From Agrobacterium vitis (GTDB lineage: Bacteria; Pseudomonadota; Alphaproteobacteria; Rhizobiales; Rhizobiaceae), in NCBI RefSeq assembly GCF_014926405.1, contig NZ_JACXXJ020000005.1, positions 1,183,001 to 1,247,000 on the forward strand: a stretch of 64,000 bases of DNA, read 5' to 3'. A model generated the notes under the pieces. That model was given only the letters and a program-made list of their open reading frames with translations, made no database searches and had not been told where the DNA came from. Shown piece after piece: positions 30,575 to 39,488 of this stretch (its first letter is position 1; each line of letters starts with the position of its first letter). The position numbers were made by a program, and so were the translations under genes.

Positions 30575-31600
30575 TCAGCGGATCGGCGGGCCGTATTGCA
30601 GGCCACCCTTCGACCACAGAGCGTTGACGCCACGGGCAATCTTCAGCGGGCTGCCATTACCGACATTCCGGTCGAAGACCTCGCCGTAATTGCCAACGAG
30701 CTTGATGACATTGTAAGCCCAGTCTTCCTTGAGGCCGAGATCAGTGCCCAGCTTGCTGCCAGATTCAGCGCCGAGCATGCGCTTGACGTCCGGACCGCCA
30801 TTGGCCTTCATTTCGTCGATGTTCTTGGAGGTCACGCCGGCTTCTTCAGCGTTCACCATGGCATAGTGAACCCAGCTGACCACGTCGAACCACTTGTCGT
30901 CGCCCTGACGCACAGCCGGTCCGAGCGGCTCCTTGGAAATGACTTCCGGCAGAACCATGTTGTCATCGGGGTTCTTCAACTTCAGACGGATCGCATAGAG
31001 GCCGGACTGGTCGGTGGTGTAGACGTCACAACGACCGGCGTCGTAGGCCGAAGTCGCGTCGTCTTCCTTTTCAAACACGACCGGGTTGTATTTCAGGCCG
31101 TTGGCCTTGAAATAGTCGGCAAGGTTCAATTCGGTTGTGGTACCGGTCTGAACGCAGACGGCTGCGCCGGACAGTTCCAGAGCCGACTTCACGTTGAGGC
31201 TCTTTTTCGCCATGAAGCCCTGGCCGTCATAATAGTTGACGGTGCGGAAGTTGAAGCCGAGCGAGGTGTCGCGGCTGATCGTCCAGGTGGTGTTACGCGT
31301 CAGCACATCGACTTCACCCGACTGCAATGCGGGGAAGCGGTCTTTACTGGACAGCGGCGTAAACTTGGCCTTGGATGCGTCGCCGAAGACGGCGGCAGCA
31401 ATGCCGCGGCAATAATCGACATCCAGACCCGACCAGTCGCCCTTGTCATTCGGAGCGGAAAATCCCGGAATGCCCTGGCTGACGCCGCATTGAACAAAGC
31501 CTTTTGCCTTAACATCGCTCAGCGTGTCGGCCGAGGCTGCCGATGCGCCAAAACCAAATGCCGCAGCGCCAAGCGCAACTGACAGGAGCGTCTTTTTCAT
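30575..31600 (-). CDS. aapJ: general L-amino acid-binding periplasmic protein
   Basis: Periplasmic receptor of the Aap transporter, 341 residues from MKKTLLSVALG. Residues 1-24 are a signal peptide ending ASAD. The SBP_bac_3 fold is visible (LSDVKAKGFVQCGVSQG... GLDVDYCRGIAAAVFGD... DVLTRNTTWTISRDTSLGF). It is the first gene of the operon, with a probable sigma-70 type promoter upstream at 31700-31728. Confidence 0.95.
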   Translation of the reverse strand: MKKTLLSVALGAAAFGFGASAASADTLSDVKAKGFVQCGVSQGIPGFSAPNDKGDWSGLDVDYCRGIAAAVFGDASKAKFTPLSSKDRFPALQSGEVDVLTRNTTWTISRDTSLGFNFRTVNYYDGQGFMAKKSLNVKSALELSGAAVCVQTGTTTELNLADYFKANGLKYNPVVFEKEDDATSAYDAGRCDVYTTDQSGLYAIRLKLKNPDDNMVLPEVISKEPLGPAVRQGDDKWFDVVSWVHYAMVNAEEAGVTSKNIDEMKANGGPDVKRMLGAESGSKLGTDLGLKEDWAYNVIKLVGNYGEVFDRNVGNGSPLKIARGVNALWSKGGLQYGPPIR

Positions 31601-32039
31601 GTTTCCCAACCTTTTTTCTGTTTGTCTTCCCTCCGGTGCCTGACACGGCTCTTGCCCCTCTCCATGCACCGGTGCCCGGGTTGTGACCCTAGCAAGCCCA
31701 TCACATTCATAAATGGGTTCATGGTCAAGTGTTGATGGGTGGAAATTGCGTCGAAAAGTGGCAATTCGATTTTTTTGCTCATAAAATAGGCCGACAACAC
31801 AGGAAAGCCGCAGTTGGTGATGAAAATTTAGTCTAAATGGCGCCGTTGAATTTCATTGTCCCGGTGACGCGGGAAGGCTTGACCATGATTGGCTGGCCTG
31901 TTCAAAAAAAGAAGTGGAGAAGCGGCGGCGATAAACCGATAACGAGGTGGATTGCGCCGCTATTTTCGATAGTCATAACTCTTGGCAAGTTGCTCGATCG
32001 GGCAGGCGGCCAGCAGATGAAAAAAGGCAGTTATAGCGG
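31601..32039. other. divergent aapJ/metC regulatory region
   Basis: About 440 bases without a convincing gene; a small plus-strand open frame from 31837 overlaps the metC start and has no recognisable product. The aapJ promoter lies at 31700-31728. I looked for a SAM-II riboswitch before metC and did not find its consensus. Confidence 0.5.
31700..31728 (-). promoter_or_regulatory. probable aapJ promoter
   Basis: On the minus strand, TTGACC (31728-31723) is followed by a 17-base spacer and TGTGAT (31705-31700). The -35 is a good match and the -10 a fair match to rhizobial sigma-70 promoters (CTTGAC-N17-CTATAT). It would give a leader of about 95 bases. Confidence 0.45.
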
Positions 32040-33230
32040 ATGTCCGACAAAAAAGACTGGTTGACGAGCGCTGGCACCAATACGAAATTGTGCCATATCG
32101 GCCATGATCCCTCGAGCTACCATGGTTTTGTCAATCCGCCGATCGTCAAGGCATCGACGGTGCTGTTTCCGACTGCCGAAAGCATGGAAACACGGACGCA
32201 GAAATATACCTATGGCACCCGCGGCACACCGACGACGGACGCGCTTTGCGATGCGATCGACGTGCTGGAAGGGTCAGCTGGAACGATTATACTGCCCTCC
32301 GGCCTCGCTGCGATTACTGTCCCTTTTCTGGCCTTTCTATCGCCGGGCGATCATGCGCTGATCGTCGATTCGGTCTATGACCCGGCCCGGCATTTTTGCG
32401 ATACAATGTTGAAGCGGATGGGTGTCGAGGTTGAATACTATGACCCTGCCATCGGCGCGGGACTAGCATCGCTGATGCGCGCCAATACAAAGCTGGTTCA
32501 CGCCGAGGCTCCCGGCAGCAACACATTCGAAATGCAGGATATTCGCCTTCTGGCTGACATCGCTCATAGTCATGGCGCCGTGGTCAGCATGGACAATACC
32601 TGGGCAACGCCGCTCTATTTCCGGCCACTGGATTTCGGTGTTGATATTTCCATGCAGGCAGCAACCAAATATCCGGCTGGCCATTCCGACATTCTGATGG
32701 GGACGGTTTCGGCCAATGCCGCTTGCTGGCCGCGCCTTAAGGCTGCCAATGGCGCCATGGGCCTCTGCGGTTCGGCAGAGGACAGCTATATGGTTCTGCG
32801 TGGTCTTAGAACCATGGCGGTTCGGCTTGCCCATCACGATCGCAGCTCTCGTACCGTTGCCGAATGGCTGGAGACGAGGGACGATGTTGCGCGGGTCTTG
32901 CATCCGGCCCTGCCCAGTTTTCCCGGTCATGACATCTGGAAACGCGATTTTAAAGGCGCGTCGGGGATATTTTCCTTTGTGCTGGAGGAAAGCGATCCGG
33001 CGCAGTTCAAGCGCAAGGCGCATGCCTTTCTCGATGCCTTGCAGATTTTCGGTCTTGGATGGTCCTGGGGCGGGTACGAAAGCCTGGCGGTATTGGCCAA
33101 TGTCGGCGACCGCGTCATCGCCAAGCCGCCCGCAGGCGGGCCGTTGATTCGTCTTCAGATCGGACTTGAAGATGTTGCCGATCTCCAGGCGGATCTGGAG
33201 TGTGGTTTTGCTGCGGCAGCTACTGTTTAA
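32040..33230 (+). CDS. metC: cystathionine beta-lyase
   Basis: PLP enzyme that cleaves cystathionine to homocysteine, ammonia and pyruvate on the way to methionine. The 396-residue Cys/Met-metabolism fold shows YGTRGTPTTDALCDAI, the ring-stacking Tyr region DSVYDPARHFC, DNTWATPLYF, and the PLP-lysine in QAATKYPAGHSDILMG. It is divergent from aapJ. MetB or other C-S lyases of the fold are hard to exclude by eye, but the sequence is MetC-like throughout. Confidence 0.9.
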   Translation: MSDKKDWLTSAGTNTKLCHIGHDPSSYHGFVNPPIVKASTVLFPTAESMETRTQKYTYGTRGTPTTDALCDAIDVLEGSAGTIILPSGLAAITVPFLAFLSPGDHALIVDSVYDPARHFCDTMLKRMGVEVEYYDPAIGAGLASLMRANTKLVHAEAPGSNTFEMQDIRLLADIAHSHGAVVSMDNTWATPLYFRPLDFGVDISMQAATKYPAGHSDILMGTVSANAACWPRLKAANGAMGLCGSAEDSYMVLRGLRTMAVRLAHHDRSSRTVAEWLETRDDVARVLHPALPSFPGHDIWKRDFKGASGIFSFVLEESDPAQFKRKAHAFLDALQIFGLGWSWGGYESLAVLANVGDRVIAKPPAGGPLIRLQIGLEDVADLQADLECGFAAAATV

Positions 33231-33278
33231 CTGTCTGATCCGAAAGCAATTTCTGGTTGAAGGCATCGGACAATTTAC

Positions 33279-33310
33279 GGCTACCGGTCCGTCAAGACAG
33301 GCCGGTAGCC
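33279..33310. terminator. inverted repeat at the metC/FAD monooxygenase convergence
   Basis: GGCTACCGG and CCGGTAGCC form a perfect 9-bp pair with a 14-base loop. The repeat overlaps the last codons of the minus-strand monooxygenase and lies 49 bases past metC. It could serve as a bidirectional stop, though no U-run is present on either side. Confidence 0.35.
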
Positions 33311-34459
33311 ATAGAGCCAGTCGAGATCGCGGGCAAAGCTATCGGAAGGGCGCAAGGACAATAGGACGTCGCGCCCGATTTGCAGCGGCCCCTTGGCGTG
33401 ATAGGCGAATTTGTTGATTGCCCCTCGTTTGCGCACGGCGCTGACCCGTTTTTGCCGACTGGTCTCATAAGCCGTGAGTGCCTGGGGGATGGACAGGCTG
33501 GAGACAAGGTCGGCCAGTTCGAAAGCGTCTTCAATGGCCATCGCCGCGCCCTGAGCCGAGAAGGGGAGCATGGCATGGGCTGCATCACCGATCAGCACCA
33601 GATCCCTGTCATTGTGCCAACGGCCATTTCCAGCCTGAAACAGCGGCCAGAAGGTCATGTTGGTCTTGGCATTCGCCAACATGGTGCAGATGTCGCTATT
33701 CCAGCCTTTGAAGGCCCGCTCCAGCAGCAGAGCCTGGCTATCCTGCGTTTGAGCTGCCCATCCTTCGCCGGGATCGACGCCCGCGCCGATGGCCACGATG
33801 TTGGTACTGTCGGTATCGCGCAAGGGATAGGTGACCATATGGGCATTCGGCCCCAGAAAGGCCGTTACGGACTGTCGGTCGAGAAAGGCGGGGGCTTCGG
33901 CCTGGGGAAGGGTAACGCGCCAGGCAATGCTGCCGCTGAAGGACACGTCCGGGCCGCCAGCCACGAAATTGCGCAGCCGCGACCAGACGCCATCGGCAGC
34001 GATCAGCAGGTCGGGACGCTCGCCGGTCTGCGGATCGCGCAGGATTTGTGCATCGGGGCTTTCAACCCTCTGGTCCAATGTCAGGGAGCAAAGCGGATTT
34101 TGGGCCACGGCCTCAAGAAGAGCCTGTTGCAGCGTTGCGCGATGCAACACGCCGTAAGGCGCCTGCCAACGGGATTTCGCGTGGGCGCCAACTGGTACGT
34201 TGCACAGGCGTTTCAAGCTGATGCCGGAGGCGAGCGCCACCACATCCGGCTCATGCCAGCGCGTGCGCAGGTTTTCGAGAACACCGAGTTCGTTGAGAAT
34301 CCAGGTGACGTTTGGCGTCAGTTGCAGGCCGGCGCCGACCTCAAGCAATTGCGGGCTTTTCTCAAAAATCCGGGTCGCAATACCCACGCGGGCAAAGCAC
34401 AAGGACGCGACGAGACCGGCTATGCCGCCGCCGACAATTGCCACGGTTTTCGTGGACAT
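33281..34459 (-). CDS. FAD-dependent monooxygenase, salicylate hydroxylase-like
   Basis: A 392-residue group A flavoprotein monooxygenase. The dinucleotide-binding motif GGGIAG is at 10-15, the DG motif is AADGVWSRLR, and the GD motif is LIGDAAHAMLPFSAQGA, which binds the FAD ribityl chain. Such enzymes hydroxylate aromatic acids with NAD(P)H and O2. The aromatic substrate cannot be named. It lies upstream of no catabolic genes; the nearest upstream gene on the same strand is the zinc-finger gene 38 bases away, so the two could be co-transcribed. Confidence 0.8.
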   Translation of the reverse strand: MSTKTVAIVGGGIAGLVASLCFARVGIATRIFEKSPQLLEVGAGLQLTPNVTWILNELGVLENLRTRWHEPDVVALASGISLKRLCNVPVGAHAKSRWQAPYGVLHRATLQQALLEAVAQNPLCSLTLDQRVESPDAQILRDPQTGERPDLLIAADGVWSRLRNFVAGGPDVSFSGSIAWRVTLPQAEAPAFLDRQSVTAFLGPNAHMVTYPLRDTDSTNIVAIGAGVDPGEGWAAQTQDSQALLLERAFKGWNSDICTMLANAKTNMTFWPLFQAGNGRWHNDRDLVLIGDAAHAMLPFSAQGAAMAIEDAFELADLVSSLSIPQALTAYETSRQKRVSAVRKRGAINKFAYHAKGPLQIGRDVLLSLRPSDSFARDLDWLYGYRPVLTDR

Positions 34460-34497
34460 GATGATGATCCGATCGCTGGCGCGTCGCTGAGAGCCGC

Positions 34498-34743
34498 TTA
34501 GGCTGCCTTGACGTGAAAGACGCAGCCTGCGGGGTTGGTTTCGGTTGCCTTCAGGCTGCTGTTATAACGATAGAGCGTTGAGCAGTATGGGCAGACCTTC
34601 TCGGTGTCATGGCCAAGGTCGATGAAAATATGCGGATGATCGAAAGGAACGGACGCGCCGGTGCACATGAATTCCTTGACGCCGATTTCGACAAGCCGAT
34701 GTCCGCCGTCGTTCTGGAAGTGGGGAATGGAATGACCGGCCAT
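34498..34743 (-). CDS. CHCC-type zinc-finger protein (NDUFS6-like)
   Basis: An 81-residue protein starting at MAGHSIPHFQND. It matches the zf-CHCC domain, with candidate ligands Cys27 (FMCTG), His36 or His38 (DHPH), Cys51 and Cys54 (CPYC), and the usual ending YRYN. The related mitochondrial NDUFS6 is a complex I accessory subunit; small alphaproteobacterial homologues are common, and a complex I assembly role is inferred. The longer reading from 34803 adds 20 residues absent from the family as I know it. Confidence 0.8.
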   Translation of the reverse strand: MAGHSIPHFQNDGGHRLVEIGVKEFMCTGASVPFDHPHIFIDLGHDTEKVCPYCSTLYRYNSSLKATETNPAGCVFHVKAA

Positions 34744-35144
34744 GTCTATGCTCCGAATGCCTTGTTGCCCAGTTTCCAAGGCCTGCAAGGTCCGGAAACT
34801 CAACTGAATATGAAACGTTTATGGCGCGTGATCCGCATCTCTGCTGCGCCATGCACCGCGATTGGGTTTCGCCGGACATTAGCCGCCTTTTTTTGAAATG
34901 GGTAGAGCCAATGCAGGGCGCTGCCGATTGTTTTTACAGAATTCCTGTGCCTTTGCAGGGGTATGGGCAGATAAACTCTTGAACCTTACAGGGGTTACGA
35001 CTTATGCAGCAGGGCTACTGCGTATCGCAACCCTTGCGGATGTCTGGCGTCTTCCTGCCCTTGTTGGCAGATTGGGGATGGCATGGTGTGGGGCGGCGGG
35101 CCGGGTCACGCCACATTGATCGACTATCAACTGGACCGATTGTG
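34744..35144. other. divergent region between zinc-finger and hydrolase genes
   Basis: About 400 bases without a supported gene. A plausible promoter for the hydrolase is TTGAAC at 34979-34984, a 17-base spacer, and TTATGC at 35002-35007. Nothing else is recognised. Confidence 0.4.
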
Positions 35145-35930
35145 ATGAATCTGAACGCTCCCGCTTTTTCCCGCCTTCGCCATGACGGTCTGGAGATCGC
35201 CTATTTCGACGAGGGCGATCCGTCTGGCCCGGCGGTTTTGCTGATCCACGGGTTTGCCTCCAGCGCCCTGGTCAATTGGGTGCATCCTGGCTGGCTGAAG
35301 ACGTTGGGCGATGCCGGCTACCGGGTGATCGCACTCGACAATCGCGGCCATGGCCAGAGTGACAAGCCGCATGAAGCGGAAGTCTATCACCCTGAAAACA
35401 TGGCAGCGGATGCCGCAGCCCTGCTCGATCATCTTGGCGTGGCTGAAGCGCATGTCATGGGATATTCCATGGGCGCGCGGATTTCGGCTTTCATGGCGCT
35501 GGATTTTCCGCAGCGAGTCCGCTCGCTGGTGTTTGGCGGGCTTGGCATCGGCATATCCACCGGGGTCGGCGACTGGGATCCGATTGCCGATGCGTTGCTG
35601 GCTCCTTCGCTTGATGATGTGACCCATGAGCGCGGACGGATGTTTCGCGCTTTTGCCGAGCAGACCCGCAGCGACCGGCTGGCGCTTGCCGCCTGTATTT
35701 CAACGTCACGCGATCTGGTCTCCGCAGCCGAGCTTGCTACAATCAGCATGCCCGTCCTGATCGGCGTTGGCACTGTGGATGATATTGCCGGATCGCCACA
35801 CGAACTCGCAGCGCTGATGCCCAATGCCCGCGCGCTCGATATTCCCAAGCGCGACCATATGCTGGCGGTTGGCGACAGGGTGTTTAAACAGGCCGTCCTC
35901 GAATTTTATGCTGAACTGGATGGAAGATGA
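35145..35930 (+). CDS. alpha/beta hydrolase
   Basis: A 261-residue alpha/beta-fold hydrolase starting at MNLNAPAFSRL. It has the oxyanion region LLIHGFASS, the nucleophile elbow GYSMGA with Ser108, an Asp in the GTVDDIAGS segment and His238 (KRDHMLA) near the C-terminus. There is no signal peptide or lid domain, so it is a small cytoplasmic esterase/lipase-like enzyme of unknown substrate. The reading from 35004 gives an N-terminal extension unlike the family. It is convergent with the crotonase gene, 6 bases away. Confidence 0.8.
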   Translation: MNLNAPAFSRLRHDGLEIAYFDEGDPSGPAVLLIHGFASSALVNWVHPGWLKTLGDAGYRVIALDNRGHGQSDKPHEAEVYHPENMAADAAALLDHLGVAEAHVMGYSMGARISAFMALDFPQRVRSLVFGGLGIGISTGVGDWDPIADALLAPSLDDVTHERGRMFRAFAEQTRSDRLALAACISTSRDLVSAAELATISMPVLIGVGTVDDIAGSPHELAALMPNARALDIPKRDHMLAVGDRVFKQAVLEFYAELDGR

Positions 35931-35936
35931 AGACGT

Positions 35937-36740
35937 TCACTCTCCGGTAAAGATCGGTTGGCGTTTTTCGCGAAAAGCCGCGCGGCCTTCACGGTAGTCG
36001 GCGCTTTCGAACGTGGTTGAGCCAAGAACAGCGGCCTCGCTCAGCAGGCTGTCGTCCTGGCTTTCCGTTGCCCGCAGCGCCAGCTTGGCAGCGTGGATAG
36101 ACAGCGGCGCATTGGCAGCGATGGTTTCTGCTAGCGAAAAGGCGGCACCATCAAGGGATTGGGGGGCTACGAGATCGCCCAGAAAGCCGCAGCTCAACAG
36201 AGAAGCAGCAGGGAACGCCTGACCGGTAAACAGTGCCCGCCGGGCGATCTGGCTGCCCAGCGTCCGGCTGAGGTCGGCAACGGCATCTGCGGGATAGGCC
36301 AGGCCAAGGCGGGCTGCGGGTATGGCGAAGATTGCGGTGTCGTCAGCGATCCTGAGATCGGCAGCGGCGGCAAGCCCGAAGGCTCCACCATAGCAAACCC
36401 CGCGAAGCGAAGCGATGACAGGCACCCGCGATTCCCGAATTGCCGAGAAAGCCGCGCTATTATCAGCCTCGTAGATCCGCGCCTGACGGCTGTCATTGCG
36501 CACGGCGTCGAATTCGGAAATGTCGGCACCGGCGCTGAAATCCGTCTGGCCGCCGCCTGTCATGACGATGCAGTGAACCCCGGCCTCGGCAATCAGCCAG
36601 TCCAGTGCCGGCGGAATGGCGCGCCACATGGCCTGGGTAATCGCGTTCTTGCGTGTCGGATTGTCGATAATCAGCGCGCCAATGCCATTTTGTCCGGCCA
36701 CCCTTATGCCGTTATTTGCAAAGGTCCGCGCTTTTTTCAT
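35937..36740 (-). CDS. crotonase-fold (enoyl-CoA hydratase/isomerase family) protein
   Basis: A 267-residue crotonase-superfamily protein. The two oxyanion-hole segments are clear: FSAGADI (68-74) and GVCYGGAFGL (114-123). Both glutamates used for hydration in enoyl-CoA hydratase are absent: the position in GGGCELA is Gly122 here and the one in GQPEI is an alanine (AIPAARLG). True hydratase activity is therefore unlikely; isomerase, thioesterase-like or decarboxylase chemistry on a CoA ester is possible. No other fatty-acid degradation genes are nearby. Confidence 0.75.
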   Translation of the reverse strand: MKKARTFANNGIRVAGQNGIGALIIDNPTRKNAITQAMWRAIPPALDWLIAEAGVHCIVMTGGGQTDFSAGADISEFDAVRNDSRQARIYEADNSAAFSAIRESRVPVIASLRGVCYGGAFGLAAAADLRIADDTAIFAIPAARLGLAYPADAVADLSRTLGSQIARRALFTGQAFPAASLLSCGFLGDLVAPQSLDGAAFSLAETIAANAPLSIHAAKLALRATESQDDSLLSEAAVLGSTTFESADYREGRAAFREKRQPIFTGE

Positions 36741-36812
36741 GTCATGCCCCCATCTGGTCTGATCGATAGATCATCTATATAATGGAAGATGAACGTCAAC
36801 GAGGAGATTGCA

Positions 36813-37637
36813 ATGGCTGTCATGCACGATCTTGCTGTGCGCGAGATGATCAAGCCCATGGACCCGATCTGGGACAGCATGCGCCAGGAGGCCCGCAGTG
36901 CCGCCGAGCATGATCCGCTCCTGGCGGCCTTCCTCTATTCCACCGTGCTCAACCACCGTTCGCTGGAAGGCAGCGTGATCTACCGGATCTGTGAACGGCT
37001 CGACCATGCCGACCTGCAATCCAGTCTTTTGCGCCAGACTTTCGAGGAAATGCTGACCGATTGGCCGGAATGGGGTACCGTGCTGCGCGTCGATATTCAG
37101 GCCTATTACGACCGCGACCCTGCCTGCCTGCGCTTTATCGAGCCCGTGCTGTATTTCAAAGGGTTTCACGCGATCCAGACCCATCGGCTGGCAAACTGGC
37201 TTTGGAACAAAGGCAGGCGAGATTTCGCGCTCTATCTGCAAAGCCGGTCCTCCAGCGTTTTTCAGACGGATATCAATCCGGCTGCTCACATCGGCAAGGG
37301 AATATTTCTGGATCACGCCACAGGCCTGGTGGTCGGCGAGACAGCACGGATCGGCGATAATGTTTCTATCTTGCATGGGGTGACGCTGGGCGGCACCGGC
37401 AAGGAAGGGGCAGATCGCCATCCCAAGATTGGCAATGGTGTCCTGATCGGCGCGGGCGCGAAAGTGCTGGGCAATATCGAGATCGGCTGCTGCTCGCGGG
37501 TGGCCGCCGGTTCTGTTGTGCTGAAGCCTGTACCGGCTGGCAAGACGGTTGCAGGCGTACCCGCCAAGGTGGTGGGCGAAGCAGGCTGTGCCGAACCGGC
37601 CCGCTCGATGAACCAGGTGGTGTCCGAGGACGGCTGA
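36813..37637 (+). CDS. cysE: serine O-acetyltransferase
   Basis: Acetylates L-serine with acetyl-CoA, the first step of cysteine synthesis, usually feedback-inhibited by cysteine. The 274-residue product from ATG 36813 has a GAGGAG Shine-Dalgarno at 36801; the ATG at 36789 does not. An N-terminal helical domain precedes the left-handed beta-helix with hexapeptide repeats (INPAAHIGKGIFLDHATGLVVGETARIGDNV) and the C-terminal GVPAKVVG. It is a single gene in this position. Confidence 0.94.
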   Translation: MAVMHDLAVREMIKPMDPIWDSMRQEARSAAEHDPLLAAFLYSTVLNHRSLEGSVIYRICERLDHADLQSSLLRQTFEEMLTDWPEWGTVLRVDIQAYYDRDPACLRFIEPVLYFKGFHAIQTHRLANWLWNKGRRDFALYLQSRSSSVFQTDINPAAHIGKGIFLDHATGLVVGETARIGDNVSILHGVTLGGTGKEGADRHPKIGNGVLIGAGAKVLGNIEIGCCSRVAAGSVVLKPVPAGKTVAGVPAKVVGEAGCAEPARSMNQVVSEDG

Positions 37638-37959
37638 CGGAACGGGTGCCCACGCCGTTACGTTGATTTCGACATGCCGTATTTGGCGCGCGAACCTTAT
37701 GGCCTCCGTGGCCGCTTCGGTTGGTGGTCATGGATGAACCTGTCTGATGATTTTTTAGTGAACCGATTCCGCTTCCAGCAATTATCCCTTAAAAGCAGGG
37801 GCGGATCGATATTCGCGGCTTTACACAGCTGTTTGGCCCATGCGACAAGCAGGCCGCCGAAGCATGGTTCGTGCGGTTTGTCAGTCACTGCCATGCTGGA
37901 ATTTTGAGAGCGCTGCGGCATCATGGCCGGATCGAAGGTTCGTGCTGCGCAGACAATCC
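37638..37959. other. intergenic region between cysE and the DUF3126 gene
   Basis: About 320 bases. Short frames on both strands are unrecognised. AACCGATTCCG at 37761-37771 is one of three related intergenic motifs in the window. No clear terminator for cysE was found. Confidence 0.4.
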
Positions 37960-38175
37960 ATGGAGATTTTTGTGAAAGCAGACGAAATCAAGAAGCTTGA
38001 CGCTTATTTCAAGCGGACTTTCAACCCGACGATGGCTGTAAAGGCGCGCCCGCGCAAGGATGACTCGGCAGAAGTGTATGTGGGCGAAGAGTTTCTCGGC
38101 GTTGTCTTCAAGGATGACGAGGACGGCGATCTGTCCTACAATTTCTCGATGGCCATTCTGGATGTCGATCTTTGA
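37960..38175 (+). CDS. DUF3126 family protein
   Basis: A 71-residue protein beginning MEIFVKADEIKKLDAYFK. It is a close match in content to the small alphaproteobacterial DUF3126 proteins (KRTFNP..MAVKARPRKDDSAEVYVGEEFLGVV...DDEDGDLSYNFSMAILDVDL). Function is unknown. It has its own terminator and stands alone between cysE and the phasin gene. Confidence 0.85.
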   Translation: MEIFVKADEIKKLDAYFKRTFNPTMAVKARPRKDDSAEVYVGEEFLGVVFKDDEDGDLSYNFSMAILDVDL

Positions 38176-38223
38176 TCGCAGGTTGCATTCATAAGGAATG
38201 CATTTATTGATATTTGATAATGA

Positions 38224-38255
38224 AGGGCGGCCGCGTATGGGGTCGCCCTTTTTTG
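38224..38255 (+). terminator. rho-independent terminator of the DUF3126 gene
   Basis: AGGGCGGCC and GGTCGCCCT (one mismatch) form a hairpin with a short loop, followed by a T-run (TTTTTTG), 49 bases past the stop. Confidence 0.8.
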
Positions 38256-38304
38256 TTATTGATAAAATGCAACTTTTTGGCGATGACGCACTGCACAAAT
38301 TGAC

Positions 38305-38333
38305 TTGACCAATTTTAGCAATCTGTCCTATGG
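38305..38333 (+). promoter_or_regulatory. probable phasin promoter
   Basis: TTGACC at 38305-38310, a 17-base spacer and CTATGG at 38328-38333 form a good rhizobial sigma-70 match, about 35 bases upstream of the phasin start. Confidence 0.6.
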
Positions 38334-38365
38334 TTTGGGACAGCAGAGGAAAAAGGAGTGCTGTT

Positions 38366-38719
38366 ATGTTGAATTTCGAAGACGTGAACAAAAAGAGCAA
38401 AGAAGCCGTCGATACGATGGTGAAGAATTATTCCGAGGTTGCCAAGGGCATGCAGTCGATCGCTGCTGAAGCCCAGGATTACTCGAAAAAGTCCTTCCAG
38501 GATCTGGCCGGTTTCATGGAGCAGCTGACCGCTGCCCGCAGCATCGAAACCGTTTTCGAGTTGCAGACGAAATATGCGAAGACCTCCTACGAAACCTTCG
38601 TGTCGGAAGCCACCAAGATCACCGAAATGTATGCTGATCTGGCCAAGACGGCATATAAGCCTTATGAGGCTCCGATTGCCAAGGCTTCGAAAGCGGCGTC
38701 CGCCGCGACGGCTGCCTGA
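38366..38719 (+). CDS. phasin family protein
   Basis: A 117-residue amphipathic helical protein beginning MLNFEDVNKKSKEAVDTM, of the Phasin_2 type. Phasins coat polyhydroxybutyrate granules. It has an AAAAGGAG Shine-Dalgarno and an Ala/Lys-rich C-terminus (KASKAASAATAA). The strong promoter, strong ribosome site and clean terminator suggest high expression. Which granule enzymes it partners is not visible here. Confidence 0.9.
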   Translation: MLNFEDVNKKSKEAVDTMVKNYSEVAKGMQSIAAEAQDYSKKSFQDLAGFMEQLTAARSIETVFELQTKYAKTSYETFVSEATKITEMYADLAKTAYKPYEAPIAKASKAASAATAA

Positions 38720-38742
38720 TCATTTTTTATTGATGTCGCTGC

Positions 38743-38772
38743 AAACGGCCGTCCTGTGGGACGGCCGTTTTT
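38743..38772 (+). terminator. rho-independent terminator of the phasin gene
   Basis: A perfect 12-bp stem (AAACGGCCGTCC / GGACGGCCGTTT) with a TGTG loop is followed by TT, 24 bases past the stop. Confidence 0.9.
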
Positions 38773-39124
38773 CGTTGTAACTTCCCATGCAGCCCAGGTT
38801 TGGCAGCTTATGTCCATTCTCAGTCTTGTGGTCAGCCTGGGGCATTGCTGGGGAGACAATATGATTATCTGGTGGTAATCTCAGCTGGAATTGAACGTGC
38901 TGCGATTGCTGGTCTGGAAAACGCGGGTAAGGCACTTATCTTTAGGCCTGTTGCGTCGGTATCGGGACTTGTCCGGGGTGCCTTTTTGAGGCCGGACACG
39001 CAATTCTCTTTGCAGTGCGTATCTATGGGCTTAAAATCGATGAGAAATGGACTACCTTAATGAATCTGTGAGGTCTGGCGGGATTCGCCTTTTGCGATGA
39101 AGCGGCCGGAACTCGGGAGAATGG
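38773..39124. other. intergenic region upstream of clpS
   Basis: About 350 bases. An 86-codon plus-strand frame (38800-39060) has no ribosome site and no recognisable sequence. It presumably carries the clpS-clpA promoter, not resolved here. Confidence 0.4.
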
Positions 39125-39478
39125 ATGGAAATGATCGCGCAACCGATCGTCATGCAAGCGCAGGGTAACAACGACGGACCAAACAGGGGCACGTCGGTTA
39201 TCACGCGCACGAAGCCGAAAACCAAGAAGCCCAATTTATATCGCGTTCTGCTGCTAAATGATGACTATACGCCGATGGAGTTCGTCATCCATATTCTGGA
39301 GCGGTTCTTTCAAAAAGACAGGGAAGCGGCAACCCTCGTCATGCTGCACGTACACAACCACGGGGTAGGGGAATGCGGCGTCTTCACCTATGAGGTCGCC
39401 GAAACCAAGGTAAGCCAAGTTATGGACTTCGCGCGGCAGCACGAGCATCCGCTGCAATGCGTCATGGAAAAGAAATGA
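39125..39478 (+). CDS. clpS: ATP-dependent Clp protease adaptor
   Basis: Delivers N-degron substrates to ClpA. The 117-residue protein has the conserved core [44 protein letters not shown] and the ending [10 protein letters not shown]. The start may instead be the ATG at 39131 (MIAQPIVMQ), matching homologues as I remember them; a GGGAG site at 39115 could serve either. It precedes clpA by 10 bases. Confidence 0.95.
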   Translation: MEMIAQPIVMQAQGNNDGPNRGTSVITRTKPKTKKPNLYRVLLLNDDYTPMEFVIHILERFFQKDREAATLVMLHVHNHGVGECGVFTYEVAETKVSQVMDFARQHEHPLQCVMEKK

Positions 39479-39488
39479 GGATCTGACC

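Noticed and set aside
30383..31582. 399-codon plus-strand frame opposite aapJ and the aapJ-aapQ gap
   Set aside because: Antisense to a signal-peptide-bearing binding protein with full family motifs.
31601..32039. SAM-II riboswitch upstream of metC
   Set aside because: Searched by eye for the conserved TGATTTG and GCTAAA pseudoknot segments; not found in the right order.
31837..32064. 75-codon plus-strand frame overlapping the metC start
   Set aside because: Overlaps metC out of frame, with no motif; more likely leader sequence.
37697..37924. 75-codon minus-strand frame (internal start MAVTDKPHEPC) between cysE and DUF3126
   Set aside because: Contains a plausible-looking Trp/Cys-rich segment, but no ribosome site and no family I know; left as unsupported.
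38800..39060. 86-codon plus-strand frame upstream of clpS
   Set aside because: No ribosome site or motif; composition unlike neighbouring genes.
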